A stretch of 64,000 nt of DNA from Panorpa germanica. Taxonomy: Eukaryota; Arthropoda; Insecta; Mecoptera; Panorpidae. A program made the translations under genes and the position numbers. The notes under the pieces were generated by a model. It was not told the origin of the DNA. It did not search any database and saw only the letters and a list, made by a program, of their open reading frames with translations. Below are positions 1 through 12,840 of the stretch, one piece after another (within the stretch, counting starts at the first letter, position 1; every line of letters starts with the position of its first letter). The DNA lies in NCBI GenBank assembly GCA_963678705.1, contig OY783208.1, forward strand, positions 20,734,207 through 20,798,206, read 5' to 3'.

Positions 1-813
1 TTTTATATACACCTAGTTTTTGAAAGCCGTGTCACCATTTTTTCATAGTTAAAAGTTATATTATGTGGTGAAATTGAGCTAAAAATTATGATTTGTATGG
101 AAAATTACTATTTTTAATCATGTATAAAAAGAAAACTATGAACCCTAGGTCTCTAAAATTTTGAGACAGCATGTATTTTAACTATTTGTATCGACCCTCC
201 AAATTTCATAACGTTTTCATCATTTACGCTAACGTCCTGTACCTCCTTAATAAAAATATGGATGAAATTTGAAATGAATATTGGATGAACACATCCTTAA
301 TTATACACTATGCAGCACATATTTGGAGCATTTACAGCATGGATTTTAAATTTTTAAGATAATCGTAAGAAAAGTGTTTTTCTGATCGTCCTTCATCAAC
401 TTTATCAAATTCGCTATTTGAAATATCAAACCCATTTAACTTCTCCGATCTATATTATTCTAACATTTGAAATTCTACTTTGTACGACAATATAATGCTT
501 ATGAAATAGGGTCAGCATGTATTTAAATATATTTATTTGTTGATTTTGCATTAAGTAACGGTTTCAGTTCATGTCCATATTCTTGCTTTAGCAAATGCTC
601 AAATATTATAAGACTGACTGTCCCAGCCGTTGTTTGAAGATTTACATTTTTGCAATTATTTATTTATATTATGTCGATTTCACATATGCCTGTTCGGATC
701 TACATTTATGTACGAACACGCTGTTTATATACAATATTCGTGCGTATTCAGCAAACATTTGTATTCGCTACACTAAAACAAACATTTACAGTTTTGTATC
801 ACTAAATAAAACA
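1..813. other. AT-rich gene-free stretch
   Basis: I see no gene or recognisable transposon here. The short open frames have no family motif and the base composition is low-complexity AT. Confidence 0.5.
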
Positions 814-1868
814 GGGGCGCTATTCCTGAGTTCAATCGAATCGTAAACTCTTCTTCTTTCCGTAAAAATCACTCGATTTACTAAAAAGTGCTATTCCTGA
901 AAATTTTTACGAGTAGCGAAATCGAGAAAAAAAGTGAACATTTGCACGTCGACTATTTAGCTTGCGAATGTACGATCGAACAGTAAATTTTAATGATTTT
1001 TTTTAATTATCACTGTTTCAGGCAAGAGTATTTAGTAAAATTTGTGTTGCTTTTTCTATTTTTCTGATGTCAATTGTTTTATTTTTCTAGAAATGTCAAA
1101 AAAATAAATATTTGTTGAAATTAACCTAACTTCTATTACTTTTTATTGCGCTTTATATTAATTTAATAAAAATGACATCTCTAAGAAGTATGGCTTTAAA
1201 TAATTTAGCTATGCTTGAAGAAACGAAGTTAAATTATATGGAAAATAAAATACAGTTAAGAAAATACAACCATTAGAATCAGAAACTAGACGTAGCCAAA
1301 ACACTTAATTAATAGATCTAATTTATAATAGAATATACTGTTTACTTATTAATAAAATTAGAAATAGTATATTGTGTTTATTCTTAAATATACTTATTAA
1401 AATAAGTGCTGTTTTTTTAATCTATCATAATTTAACAAATATAATGTATTCTAATATTCTATTAATGCATATAATTTTTATAATATAATGCAATTGTGAA
1501 ATGATTAAAACTTCTATAAAATTAATAAATAGGAGAATATATAAATTATTATGCAAACTCTGTATTCAATACTAAATTTGTACTATAATAAGATAAATGC
1601 GTCTTTTAAAATCCAGAAAAACGGTAGAAATAATAGTTTAACCAGATAATGATATCCAACTTACAAAAAATATTTAAATTAATTTAAATTTCCCGCATTT
1701 TGCTGGTCTACAAAACGTTCTACACAATATATTCAATCGAATGGAGAATGTTAGTTTCGATCGTATTCAGGAATAGTGTTTACAATTGTGATCGAATCTT
1801 ACTTCACTCGTTTCGATCGAATCTGTTCGATTGCGAACATTGCTCGCAAAATTCAGGAATGGGGCCCC
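814..1868. mobile_element. Non-autonomous TIR element, probably PIF/Harbinger-like
   Basis: The left end begins GGGGCGCTATTCCTGA, and the reverse complement of the right end begins GGGGCCCCATTCCTGA, so the ends form imperfect terminal inverted repeats about 1.05 kb apart. A clear target-site duplication is not visible. Inside, a 34-codon open frame at 1172-1276 contains AMLEETKLNYMENKIQLR. It resembles the charged helical tail of the Myb/SANT-like companion protein of Harbinger elements; this family link is an inference. No transposase is seen, so the copy would depend on another element. Confidence 0.5.
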
Positions 1869-2087
1869 AGATCAAAACGCGTTGACGACTATGACATTAA
1901 AACATAACTTACAATGCTCAGTGTGAACGTATCAGAACGTTTGTTACCTTTCTTTTTATTAAATAAGCCCATAATGCAATCTGTCTATGAAGATATTCGG
2001 TAATATTTACGTAATGTAGAATAGGCTTCTACGTTTGTAGCAGGTTTTTCTTCATTTTTTAAAATTGAATTTAATTGTTCCTTCATA

Positions 2088-2646
2088 CGAGGCGTGTTTT
2101 TTAAGAAAGTACCGTTTTGGAATTAAAAAAAGACGTGCAAAGATATCGCAATAATTTTATTTTTACATGAAAGCCTGTACCTTAATCTACTTTTCTACAT
2201 AATTTCCGTGAATATTGAGGCACTTGTCATAACGTGGCACCAGTTTTTGAATACCCTCCTCATAAAATTCTGCCGCCTGACTTGTTAACCACTGTATCAC
2301 AACTGTTTTGACTTCGTTATCGTCTTGAAGACGCTGCGGCCATCTTTAAATGCTCTCACCCATTTCCTTACCATTCCATCACTCATAATGTTTTGTCCGT
2401 AAACTTCACAGATCTCACGATGAATATCGATCGGTTTTACGCCTTTAGCACTAAGAAATCGTATAACAGCCCGTACTTCACAATCGGCGGGACTCACGAT
2501 TGTCGGAGGCATCTTAAACACTCAGTAAACAACGTATACAATGAAGAATCAGACTGTAATGGCGTCAGTGCGTAGACAAGAGATGTAGGTAACCAGCGCG
2601 CATGCGCGGAACGCCGACCATAGCGCTGTAAAGAAAACATGCCTCG
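2088..2646 (-). mobile_element. Internally deleted mariner-type transposon
   Basis: TA dinucleotides flank imperfect inverted ends (CGAGGCGTGTTTT on the left, the complement of AAAACATGCCTCG on the right). On the minus strand the first part encodes the N-terminal HTH of a mariner transposase (VRAVIRFLSAKGVKPIDIH and DGMVRKWVRAFKDGR, from 2521 downward). It is followed directly by the C-terminal end of the same protein (AAEFYEEGIQKLVPRYDKC and NYVEK, about 2190-2330). The catalytic DDD core between them is missing, so this is a roughly 560 bp deletion derivative that cannot move by itself. Confidence 0.85.
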
Positions 2647-2759
2647 TAGTTAATTCCTTTTCATCGTCATCAACTAATAACTGTTTCTCCAAGTTGCCCG
2701 TAAAACTGACTGCCAAGTCCAAGAAAAGTCTTCTCGTTAGTTGTGCAGCTAAACTTAAG

Positions 2760-3062
2760 GTTGTTTTGAAGGAACAAAATTAAGCTCTTTGAACGACTTA
2801 AATAAATTCAGTAAGTTTGAATGCATCCTAATATTTAGCCGTTTCTCAATGTTTTGCAGCAGCAATTCACTCGCTATTTGACTTGTGGAATCCGCCATCT
2901 TTTCTTCATACAATTCAGTGCGATGTCTGCTGAATACAGTGTTGTGTCATTACTACTTAGGACTTTAACTGCCAATTTGGAAGGATCAAGTTCATTCACT
3001 ATGTTTAAAATCACTTCAGCACTTCCAAATCTGCAGCATTTGTGAACTGTTTAACTCTAACG
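2760..3062 (-). pseudogene. hAT transposase C-terminal fragment
   Basis: The minus-strand translation shows ILNIVNELDPSKLAVKVLSS, then LYSADIALNCMKKRW, then SQIASELLLQNIEKRLNIR. This spacing of short blocks is typical of the region before the dimerisation domain of hAT transposases (elements related to the insect and vertebrate ZMYM/KRBA2-like hAT proteins). Stops and frame changes interrupt it and no TIRs were found. The identification rests on pattern memory, not a search. Confidence 0.5.
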
Positions 3063-3236
3063 AAGCTGGTTCAATAAATTTAACACCCTTAATGAACAAT
3101 TTCTGTCAATTTATCTATGATCCAAAAGAATCAATGCTCAATTGTTGTGATAATGCTAATACAAAATTATAGATGTGCCTGTTCTTTCCATATCCTCCCT
3201 ATTACCTCCACCTTAAGACATAAGATTTGTCACAAT

Positions 3237-3865
3237 GGGCTTGTGTCCTCATTTTTTAGTGCTCGATTTTTGAAATGTTGATTGAAATTGATGTTAATAA
3301 ATGTGTATTGGCGTGTCTGTTTTATTAAATATCTAAATATTGACGGAGATATAGCAATTAAAAGTTTGAATTGTAGTTTTAGCGCTAGAGATGTCGGCTA
3401 TATTTGTATGACGTGAAATGCATTTTATACGTCAGTTAGTTGTTGATTAGGTCAGTGCTGTGGTAATGTTGTGTAGCTGTTGGTAGTCAAATAATCAAGT
3501 CAAGTCAAAGAATAATAAGTTTTTATTTTATTTAACCCTGCTAAGGCATAATATTAAAATTTTATTGTTCCTTGAAAAAGCTGTAAATAATATTTGATAT
3601 TTTGATATATAAATACATATAGCAGAGATTTATGAGCTGTGAGGTTGGTAACCTGACACAAGGATTGTGATGTCACATGCACTTGGATTGTGTACAACGT
3701 TGAATCCCTTTAATAATTAAAGAGACAAAATGACTTTTTTAATTGTTAAAATCTCCTAACATATAAAGAGTTATTAAAAAATAATTGAACATTTGAGGAT
3801 ATAGTAACCCACTTTATCAATATATAGTACACTTTCATAGAAATTGAGACATAGGACTCAAGTCC
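3237..3865 (+). mobile_element. G1 TIR element (MITE-like), full length
   Basis: This is one copy of a family repeated more than ten times in the window. Full-length copies are about 610-670 bp, start GGGCTTGTGTCCT and end with its complement AGGACACAAGCCC. They share internal blocks such as TTGGCGTGTCTATTTTATTA and CACTTTATCAATATATAGTA. No open frame is conserved, so it is non-autonomous. In this copy the right TIR is degraded (GGACTCAAGTCC). Confidence 0.85.
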
Positions 3866-5097
3866 GTTCGGCTGAGAGTGCAGCAAAAAATATCGTTTTC
3901 TATGCAATCTAACATTACACTAACATAACACTCTTTTTATGGTAAAGGTAATTTTCTTTTTGTTATGTAAAATCTATGTTTACCGAGAATGATTTTAAGC
4001 ACACTTATATTTAAGATTTGAACTGAAATATTGTTATTTTAATTTGATAAGACTCACATTGAAAAGTATGTCATTGCCATGAATTATATGATAACTTGTT
4101 CCCAAGGTTAAAATGTCAAAAATAATCAAAATAACTAGCAGGAGATAACGAGGTCATATGTCAGACAATGAGTCGAGCCACCCTAGCACAGCGCAGGCTT
4201 AGAAACATGGAAGCCTCATGCTACATAATCATTAACTTTGATTGTTAAGTATTATAACCCGACGAAACCTTTTTTTTTGAGTCTCAAATACAGTAGCACG
4301 GTGAAGAGATTTAATGGGGGAATAAGGTTTCATTTTATTTTATTTATTTATATTATTATACAACATATTAAGTTTGTTGTGTGAAAATTTGAAATCGATT
4401 GGAGTAAAACTGTCGGAGATATAGAGTTTTAAGTCTTCACCTCTCTGGTCTGGTTTCGTCTTTCTTTGAAACTTTTAAACGCGTTTTTCTCACACTTAGC
4501 ATTTTCAGAGTCAATGTCCTCTCTAGCTCAAAATCTACTGCACTGATCCTTTTGAAATTTTGCACACTCTTTCCTTACATAAATGCCGAGGTAACGCTGT
4601 TGAGTTTTTCTTTTTTTTTTATTTTAACGTATTTTAAAATAACAAAGTTTCTGATTTTTTTCATGAAAAATCGGTATTTTGGCTTTCAAGTGCTGTAAAA
4701 AATTGAAAAATCAATAAAAAGGAAAAAAACTCGACAGAGTGACCGGCAGAAACTTATCAACTAATGAAATCATATTAGGTTTTTGAGTGCCACCGCAATG
4801 AAACTTTTTTTTGTGACGTCAACGGAGATTCGCTGTCAATGGCTCATTTCTTGATATTTATTTATGAAAATTTCACAAAGTATTCTTTAAATGTCATTTT
4901 ATCATGTAGTAATTATAGAAATAATTATATATTAACTGTGTCGTCAAAAAACATTATCGAAAATATGCTTCTTTTGTATTGATTTGACCCCTCTCGCTTA
5001 AAATAGTTCAAATTACGAAAGGTCGGCGCTGACTCATGTTTACAACAAGTTGGACCCACTAATTTTTTTAAAATGTATATTTTAGCCATTTAGCCTT
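3866..5097. other. No gene recognised
   Basis: This 1.2 kb of AT-rich sequence lies between two G1 copies. It holds no convincing coding frame or terminal repeat. Poly-T tracts are frequent. Confidence 0.4.
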
Positions 5098-5292
5098 TAA
5101 TTAAAATGCATTTACGTCATAAAAATATGGCCGACCATTTCTAGCGCTAAAACTACAATTCAAACTTTTAATTGCTATATCTGCGTCAATATTTAGATAT
5201 TTAATAAAATAGACACGCCAATACACATTTATTAACATTAATTTCAATCAACAATTGAAAAATCGACCACTAATAAATGAGGACACAAGCCC
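5098..5292 (-). mobile_element. G1 element fragment (left end, inverted)
   Basis: About 195 bp matches the left end of G1 in reverse orientation and ends in the intact TIR (GGACACAAGCCC). The rest of the element is absent. Confidence 0.85.
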
Positions 5293-5622
5293 ATTGCCAA
5301 ACCTTACCTTTTCTAATACAATAAAAATTCGAATCATTTTCATCTAAATTCCTTGTTTTAATTTGTATTAAAAAACAAAGTTCTTGTTGAAAAACCCGAT
5401 ACTTGTTACACTATTTATTTTCAAAATTTCAGCCTTACTAAAACGTTGTCGGTCTGGGGTCTATGATCTTACTCTATTCATAGTTTTACATATTGAACCC
5501 ACTCTTTTTAACCTAAAACTTTTATAGTGTTTTTAAATTAAAGTTATATATAAATATAAGGTATTCATTTATGTAAAATATACATAACTGTTTTTATTGG
5601 GTTACTATGTCTAACATCTGTT

Positions 5623-5647
5623 TCTCTCTCTCTCTCTCTCTCTCTCT
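5623..5647. repeat. (CT)n microsatellite
   Basis: About 25 bp of uninterrupted CT repeats. Confidence 0.95.
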
Positions 5648-5671
5648 TTGTTACTATTTTCTTTCTCTTTT

Positions 5672-6643
5672 AAGCCACGTTCCCACGGGGCGACTTTAGT
5701 CGATCGAGTTAAATCGGTTGCCAGAATTAACCCGTGGGTATCAATCAAGTAATGGTGAGTTACTCATCTTATTTAACTTAAGAGTCTATCGACATCATTT
5801 ATTGTAATGTAAATAATGCAATAAATTTATAAAATAAATGGAAAATTGTTTGTACCATTTGTTTGAATTCATTCAACAATAAAAAACTTCTTTTGGGTAT
5901 TGTAAAAGTGATAACTATCAACAACAACAATTTATGAAATATGGTTCTTGTTTAGAAATAATATGCATAATTTTCTTTTATTGCTAGTTTTCCTGGTATT
6001 ATATCATTTTGGAATCCTGAAGAGTTGCGCCAATTTTTAAAAAAACTTGTCATAGTAGTGTTCATACTTTTTTTTTACACCACGATGAATTAAAATTGAC
6101 TGCAAGTAAAAATCTTTAAAAATTTTAGGGAAAAAAATAATTTCGATTGATTTTTCTGTAAAAACTACTAGCATTCTGGGATGTTTAATGGTTGTGGTGG
6201 ATATCAGTGCTATTTAGGTTGCCGATACAAAAAAAAAAAAGAAATATTTGAAAAATTGTGGTCTTGGTAGTTAAAACATCTTAAGGTGTTTCAATTTTCG
6301 AAAGATTTCTTTTTTTTGTAGTTTCGAAACAAAATGAGATAAATTCTTTTTTTCTTTTTTTCTCGTGTAGTCATGAGCAGGACCATCCTCTGGTGCCCGC
6401 TTATCGTTGAATTTTGGGACACCCTGTATAATTATTTCACTACAATTATAGTTCGCATCAACTTTATCTTCATTTGTATTCCAACAGGTGGAGTGGTTTT
6501 GCCATTTATAGCCGATAAAATAGACATTTCATATGAACGACTGTGTGAAACAGAACTGTAAATGAAGTCTTTCATGACAAAAAAGTGACCCCAAAATGTT
6601 TATTGCGTCGTTCAACTTAAATCGCTCAGTGAGAACGCGGCTT
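5672..6643. mobile_element. Unclassified TIR element carrying a nested insertion
   Basis: The left end AAGCCACGTTCCCACGGGGC pairs imperfectly with the right end, whose complement reads AAGCCGCGTTCTCACTGAGC. It encloses a 630 bp fold-back family insertion (5797-6426), which leaves only about 340 bp of the outer element. The remaining inner sequence shows no conserved coding domain that I recognise. The superfamily is uncertain. Confidence 0.5.
5797..6426 (+). mobile_element. Fold-back family element, one-armed form
   Basis: It shares its full length with 39848-40463 and its right part with 51541-52050. The right end carries the family TIR (ATTTTGGGACACCCTG) followed by TA. The left end is not an inverted copy, unlike the copy at 51290-52050, which has both arms. 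No coding capacity was seen. Confidence 0.75.
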
Positions 6644-7133
6644 ACACACCATTATTGTTAATATTCTCCATGTTTAATTCATCTATTAATCAATCAATCG
6701 CTAAATATGCGTACAATAATTTCATAAAACCTTATTACCATAATGTGGTGTTTGTTTAAACCAAACCGTATGCACGGCTGGCGGATAGCGGATAGCGGAT
6801 GCCCCCGAAGACCTTCTTTGTTAAAAACACATCGTCATTTGCAACTCTATTTTAAAGTCAAATTTATAATATGGTAAATGAATCGAACAAAATAATGAGT
6901 GTTTTATACTATTAATAAATAATAAAAGTGATGGCCAAACACTTAGGTCGACGGACCAAGTTATATAAATACCCACAATGCTTAGTATCAACGTAGCAGA
7001 ACGTCATGACTTTAACGCCATCTGGTGGTAAAAATATGTACTTTATGGATAATTTATTAAACTGTCACCAACTATTATCTAACTATTAAAATTTAAGTAC
7101 TATCAACCCAATGATATTAAGTAAATTTCCAGT
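6644..7133. other. No gene recognised
   Basis: AT-rich spacer. A short direct repeat (GCGGATA, three times near 6781-6800) is the only local structure noted. Confidence 0.4.
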
Positions 7134-7745
7134 GGGCTTGTGTCCTCATTTTTTAGTGGTCGATTTTTCAATTGTTGATTGAAATTGATGTTAATAAATG
7201 TGTATTGGCGTGTCTATTTTATTAAATATCTAAATGTTGACGGAGATATATTAATTAAAAGTTTGAAAAGTCGGCCATATTTGTATGACGTGAAATGCAT
7301 TTTAACGTCAGTTATTTGTTGAGTAGGTCAGTGCTGTGGTAATGTTTTGTAGCTGTTGATAGTCAAATAATCAAGTCAAGTCAAAGAATAATAAGTTTTT
7401 ATTTTATTTAACTCTGCTAAGGCAGACATAATAATGAAATTTGATTGTTCCTTGAAATAGCTGTAAATAATATTTGATATTTTGATGTATAAATACATAT
7501 AGCAGAGATTTATGATCTGTAATGTTGGTAACCTTACACAAGGATTGTGATGTCACATGCATTAGGAATTTGTACAACGTTGAACCCCTTTAATAATTAG
7601 AGAGACAAAATGACTTTTTTAATTGTTAATATCTCTTAACATATAAGGAGTTATTAAAAAATAATTGAACATTTGAGGTTCTAGTAACCCACTTTATCAA
7701 TATATAGTACACTTTTATAGAAATTAGGACATAGGACACAAGCCC
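7134..7745 (+). mobile_element. G1 TIR element, full length
   Basis: Both TIRs are intact (GGGCTTGTGTCCT and AGGACACAAGCCC in the same frame of reference). It is about 612 bp, non-coding, and similar to the copies at 37977 and 63186. Confidence 0.9.
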
Positions 7746-8150
7746 ATTGTAGTATACAGTAAATTTGTGGTACAGACTATTAAAGCGTCACTATTGACCA
7801 ATCCATATGATTTTTAGATAGTACCAATCTTCAAACAATACATGTTAAACTTTTATGACATTCAGTCCATCAATTTATAAGTTACAATGATTTTAGTGAC
7901 GCTTTTTTAAAAACAATTAAAAAAAATATAAATCTAGATAAAATTATTAAAATTAAATATTAAAATATTGAGTCTTAAATATGAGTTTTTACACGATGAA
8001 ATACGATTCCGATTTAATCATAAAGAGAATGACTATAGCCATCTATTATTAACTCTGTAACTAAGTTGTGCTCGATCTTCGATTTCTCACTAGCACGGAT
8101 ACAAACCTTTATATTCAGGAAACATACAAATTTAATATTACTTACAGAAT

Positions 8151-8256
8151 GGGCTTGTGTCTTATGCCTTAATTTCTATAAAACGCTAATTCTATAAAAT
8201 CTGTAGCGCTAAAACTATCATTCAAAATTTTAGTTGCTATATGTCCCGGTCAAAAT
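8151..8256 (-). mobile_element. G1 element remnant with large internal loss
   Basis: It starts with the inverted right end of G1 (GGGCTTGTGTCTTATG, then AATTTCTATAAAA). It jumps directly to the inverted left-interior block (AGCGCTAAAACTATCATTC), so most of the middle is missing. Confidence 0.65.
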
Positions 8257-8770
8257 AACTAAAAATACTAAAAGTCCTCACCGATTGCACATCTGCATAG
8301 AAAGTTTCATTCTTTGTGTTCTATTTATAGCCGTAAAACAACAAAACTCGTGCAATATTTTAGAATTTAACACTGCTTCGGTTGTAAGCAGCAATTACAG
8401 AGAAAAAAAGCAGAACGAAATAAAATGTTATAGATTCATAATTGTATTGCCATACGTAACGTCATATGGTTTCTTTGCAGTTTTACTGCTATCAAAGATT
8501 CAAACAAATAGTATAGATATTTATTTTATCTGCTTAGTTAGGTATAAATATTATCTAAAATTATAATAATTATAGATAAATTATAATTATTATTAACGTC
8601 ATATCTTAATTATTGTTAAACATTTTGTTTAGAAATGTATGTATACGGCTGTTGCTATACATTTAATGATATTAACACATTTTATAAAATAAAATAGATT
8701 CCGATTAACTTATGTTTGAAACCTAGATAATATATACGCATATATTATTTTTTCAAAATGTGTACATTTA

Positions 8771-10463
8771 GGCGCTTATTTTGCAACTTCGTCGGGTAGA
8801 GACCAGGCGTCGCGTTCGTATTTGTATCCGACGGGGCTGTTTCACGATGGTCTGGTGTCGTGCCATCAATTTAGGTATTGTGAAAGCCCCGTCGGAAGTG
8901 TTTGGTAACTATCAGACGTCTAACTCGATTGATTGTAAACTTAGGTGAAGTTACCAACAAAAATTTAAAATATTAACTAAAAAAAGTCCTTTTTAAATTC
9001 AAAATGTTTTGATTAATAAATAAAATACACTTGTATTTAACAGTACAAACGTTTGTATTAAAATTTATTTAATGATAAAATGCGAAAATAACAATTAGAC
9101 ACCTAAAGTTACAGAAAAATAAATACAACATGTATTGCAATTAATTTATTATAAAATAAAATAAAATTGGAAATATATGATACAAACTAATAATATTAAC
9201 AATATAACATAATTCAACAACATTCATCAGAGTGATACAAGTACATTTTGTTTCATTTAACACTTCAACATTTATACTATAATAACTGCATCTATTCATA
9301 TGTGCATATATGGGTAGGGTGGACAGGAGGGTATACAGGATCAAAGATTTTTGGTTTCACTATTCGTATATGTGTACCATCTGCAGCACCTATTACTCTC
9401 TGCATGTTGTATTTATTGTAAAATCTGCAATGACAGGTTTATACATAAAAATATATAAGATATAGATATCGATGTTTTCATATAATAATACTACACAGCT
9501 TTGATATTATTCTTTTCATTTCGGGAATCAGATGTATTTAGGCATCAAGTATTTCATTATCAAATCACAGACTGGATGTATACTTTTACTAACGATCATC
9601 TGTGAAAGTTATACATTGTATTTTCCTCCTACAACTCGTTGATAACCCTCATGCAAAGAACTGTAGAGCGGCAAAGAACTAAAACATTAGAATAACAATT
9701 AGAAACACAGAAACCTAATACAATCGTTTAATTCTATTATAAAAACATATCTTCTATCAATATAACTTCTAACCTTGCTATCAAAAGATACAACAGATCT
9801 TCTAATTTGTTTTGGCGCGTGCGGCTTCAGTGTTGCGTTTATCATCTTAACTACTTTCTCCGAAAATCTAAAGCTATTTAAAATGGATCAATACAAGATC
9901 TCAATGTTATTCATCTTAGGTATTCTTGATGGTAAGCAGCAATTACCTAAAGAAGCACATCATCGGAACTGTTAAATAACTACATTATTATAATCGTTTG
10001 TTGCTCCTGTCAAATAATCCTAACCTATAATTTTTTAAAGTCAAAGTATTAAATATGCTAAATAAAAAATATTAAAACAAAATTCGTATTTGCAAATATA
10101 CTTACCTTATATTAAAAATAATTATAGGCAATTATTTAATTAGCTAGATCACTTTTCTTTAACTTGTACAAAAATTACTGCATTTTAATATGTTCTATGT
10201 TCAATATCATTCAATATTTGAAAACAGATTAGATTTTTATATAGAATAGTGTAGATTTCTACCAAGTCCGACGTCGGATTAGTGTTACCAGGCACCTTAT
10301 TAGATGCCTGGTAAATAGCGTCGTATTCACGGCGTTTCCTAGACACACTCCTGCCATGAAATGTCATTCAAAATGCCGTTTTCAAAATTCAGCGTCGTGT
10401 CGTCGTGTGTCGGACTGGTACACGACGACACGACGTCGTTGTCAGAGTTGCAAAATAAGGCCC
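8771..10463 (-). mobile_element. PIF/Harbinger transposon, degenerate
   Basis: The ends GGCGCTTATTTTGCAACT and (complement) GGGCCTTATTTTGCAACT form TIRs. Each is flanked by TTA (8768-8770 and 10464-10466), the 3-bp target duplication characteristic of PIF/Harbinger. On the minus strand at about 9300-9420 the translation VIGAADGTHIRIVKPK matches the catalytic-aspartate block of HARBI1-type transposases (family motif G-x-D-G/C-THI). A second piece, FRFSEKVVKMINATL (about 9840-9900), may be an upstream helical part. Frames are broken, so the copy is dead. About 1.7 kb is short for an autonomous element. Confidence 0.8.
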
Positions 10464-10578
10464 TTAGTTGGTCTTTAGCATATACCAAAAAAATTAGTGC
10501 TATTTGCATAAATATCATCCTTTATATCTTTATAATACCTAACTGGTCGGGTTTCTTTACCCGACTCGACCCAGAACT

Positions 10579-10614
10579 GGATTGTGTCCTGATTTTTTAG
10601 TGGTCGAATTTTCA
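10579..10614 (+). repeat. Extra partial left end of G1
   Basis: TTGTGTCCTGATTTTTTAGT repeats the G1 left terminus immediately upstream of the real terminus at 10617. This suggests one G1 copy inserted into the end of another. Confidence 0.6.
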
Positions 10615-11208
10615 ATGGGCTTGTGTCCTCATTTTTTAGTGGTCGATTTTTCAATTGTTGATTGAAATTGATGTTAATAAATGTGTATTGGCGTGTCTAT
10701 TTTATTAAATATCTAAATATTGACGGAGATATAGCAATTAAAAGTTTGAATTGTAGTTTTAGCGCTAGAAATGGTCGGTCATATTTGTATGACGTGAAAT
10801 GCATTTTAACTTCAGTTATTTGTTGAGTAAGTCAGTGCTGTGGTAATGTTCTGCAGCTGTTGGTAGTCAAATAATCAAGTAAAGTCAAAGAATAATAGTT
10901 TTTATTTTATTTAACCCTGTTACAGCAGACATAATATTGAAGTTTGATTGTTCCTTGAAATAGCTGTAAATAATATTTGATATTTTGATATATAAATACA
11001 TATAGCAGAGATTTATGATCTGTAAGGTTGGTAACCATACACAAGGATTGTGATGTCACATGCACTTGGAATGTGTACAACGTTGAATCCCTTTAATAAT
11101 TAAAGCAACAAAATGACTTTTTTAATTGTTAATATCTCTTAACATATAAGGAGTTATTAAAAAATAATTGAACATTTGAGGTTCTAGTAACCCACTTTAT
11201 CAATATAT

Positions 11209-12030
11209 TGTTGTAAGTACGCATAAGTCGTACTTATCCTTCCTATTTTTAATATAAATGTTAATTATGTAATAGAATTATATTATGTAAACAGTTTTTG
11301 TATTAGTATTAAGATTGTAAAGAATAATTATTTAAGTTTAGCGCTTATAAATATTGTCTCTGGTTTGTGGAGATTAATATTGATTTAATGCTGGTAATTC
11401 AGTATTGGCGTTCTGTGATGTGAAATAAATTATTATATATTAAATTGCACAAGACGCTGAAAGTCAGTCTTCTCCTGAGTCTCAACCAAGTGTTTACTAA
11501 TTGTACTTCGTTCGTACAATACTCCAATTGTAACATCTAAGTATTCAATAGTGAGCACATTTTAACTATTAATCAAATTATAACACTAGAATTACATTTT
11601 GTTTTATATCTGGCATCTTTATTAATCCAATAAAATACTATTGTAATTAAGTACGTAGATATAATATTACAACGAATAAATGATATATTTTAATAAAAGT
11701 GTTTGTATTAATAGTAATAAAAAGATACTAATTGTTCAACCGTCGTATGTTGCAACGAGGTTACTTTAGACCGCTCAAGTATTCTCTAATTGCAACAATA
11801 CACCGTCTTAACAAGAATCCTATTAATCATCTGAAGAGACTTAATTCTTATCAACGTGAGTAATTCAAGAAGGTGGATGATCGTCAAACTGAAGAATCTA
11901 CTTCCAGAAACTAGCAACACTGCGTGATGTATTAGCAAGCTGAGTAATCTCCTTCTAGAACGACAATCCGACCTCTTTTTACAACATTGATGTCAGGTGT
12001 AACATCCGCCTTCGAATCTTACTTACAACA
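11209..12030 (+). repeat. Left LTR of LTR element 1
   Basis: It is 822 bp with TG...CA ends inside an 8-bp inverted repeat (TGTTGTAA/TTACAACA). It is the same as 15942-16763 as far as I can read. It differs clearly from the 745 bp LTRs of element 2. Confidence 0.95.
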
Positions 12031-12499
12031 AATGGTGTCAGGTGTGGGGTTTGAAGAGATATTCCTACACATAAATATCCAAGAGGTACGCCCAAAATTT
12101 TTTCTATATATTCTACACCTGGATGCAGATCAATTAATCTGGATACCACTACGCCGATCGATTATTTCCAAAATTGCCGAAAAGTACGAGCTAGAATATC
12201 ATTTCATCTGTATTTCACATAATTTTTCTACAAGTCCGGCGGATGCAAAAACTACAGCCAGCTGAACCTGGAAAAAGAAATCTTTTGCCGCCCCGGGAAT
12301 GGATGGATGCTTCTAGAACATTTGGAATAATCTAAATCGATGTTGGTCGCGTGCAGAATTCCGCACACAGCTGTGTATAGATCATAATCACTGATAAGAA
12401 AATCTTTAAGTATAATAGAACGGTATCTTTTTTTTGTATATAATTATTACTATAAATTGATAATTGTATTTTTTTATATAGCAACGTTATTAATGAAGC

Positions 12500-12840
12500 T
12501 ATCATTTTTTTTAGTATTATATTCAGTACTTTTGAATATTTGCTATAATCCAAGTATTTTTTATTAGCATCATTATTACGTGGTTATAATTTTTTTTTAG
12601 TATTATATTCAATACTTTTGAATATTTGCTATAACCTAACTTTTTTTGTAGCATCATTGTTTGTCATTGAAGCTATTAATTTTTTTAGTATTATATTCAA
12701 TACTTTTGAATATTTGCTATAACCTAACTTTTTTTTGTAGCATCATTCTCATCATTGAAGCTATTAATTTTTTTTAGTATTATATTCCAATACTTTTGAA
12801 TATATACTATAATATTTTTTTTTATAATTGTTTCCACAAT
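12500..12840 (+). repeat. Leader tandem repeats of LTR element 1
   Basis: About four imperfect copies of an 80-110 bp unit contain TAGTATTATATTC, then TACTTTTGAATATTTGCTAT. An equivalent array is present in element 2 at about 24485-24810. Confidence 0.8.

Noticed and set aside
5620-5650. CT repeat as a regulatory GAGA-type site
   Set aside because: A plain microsatellite with no gene nearby. Nothing in the sequence supports a regulatory role.
8234-8566. 110-codon open frame on the plus strand
   Set aside because: It overlaps a G1 remnant, has no domain, and its composition is like the surrounding AT-rich DNA.
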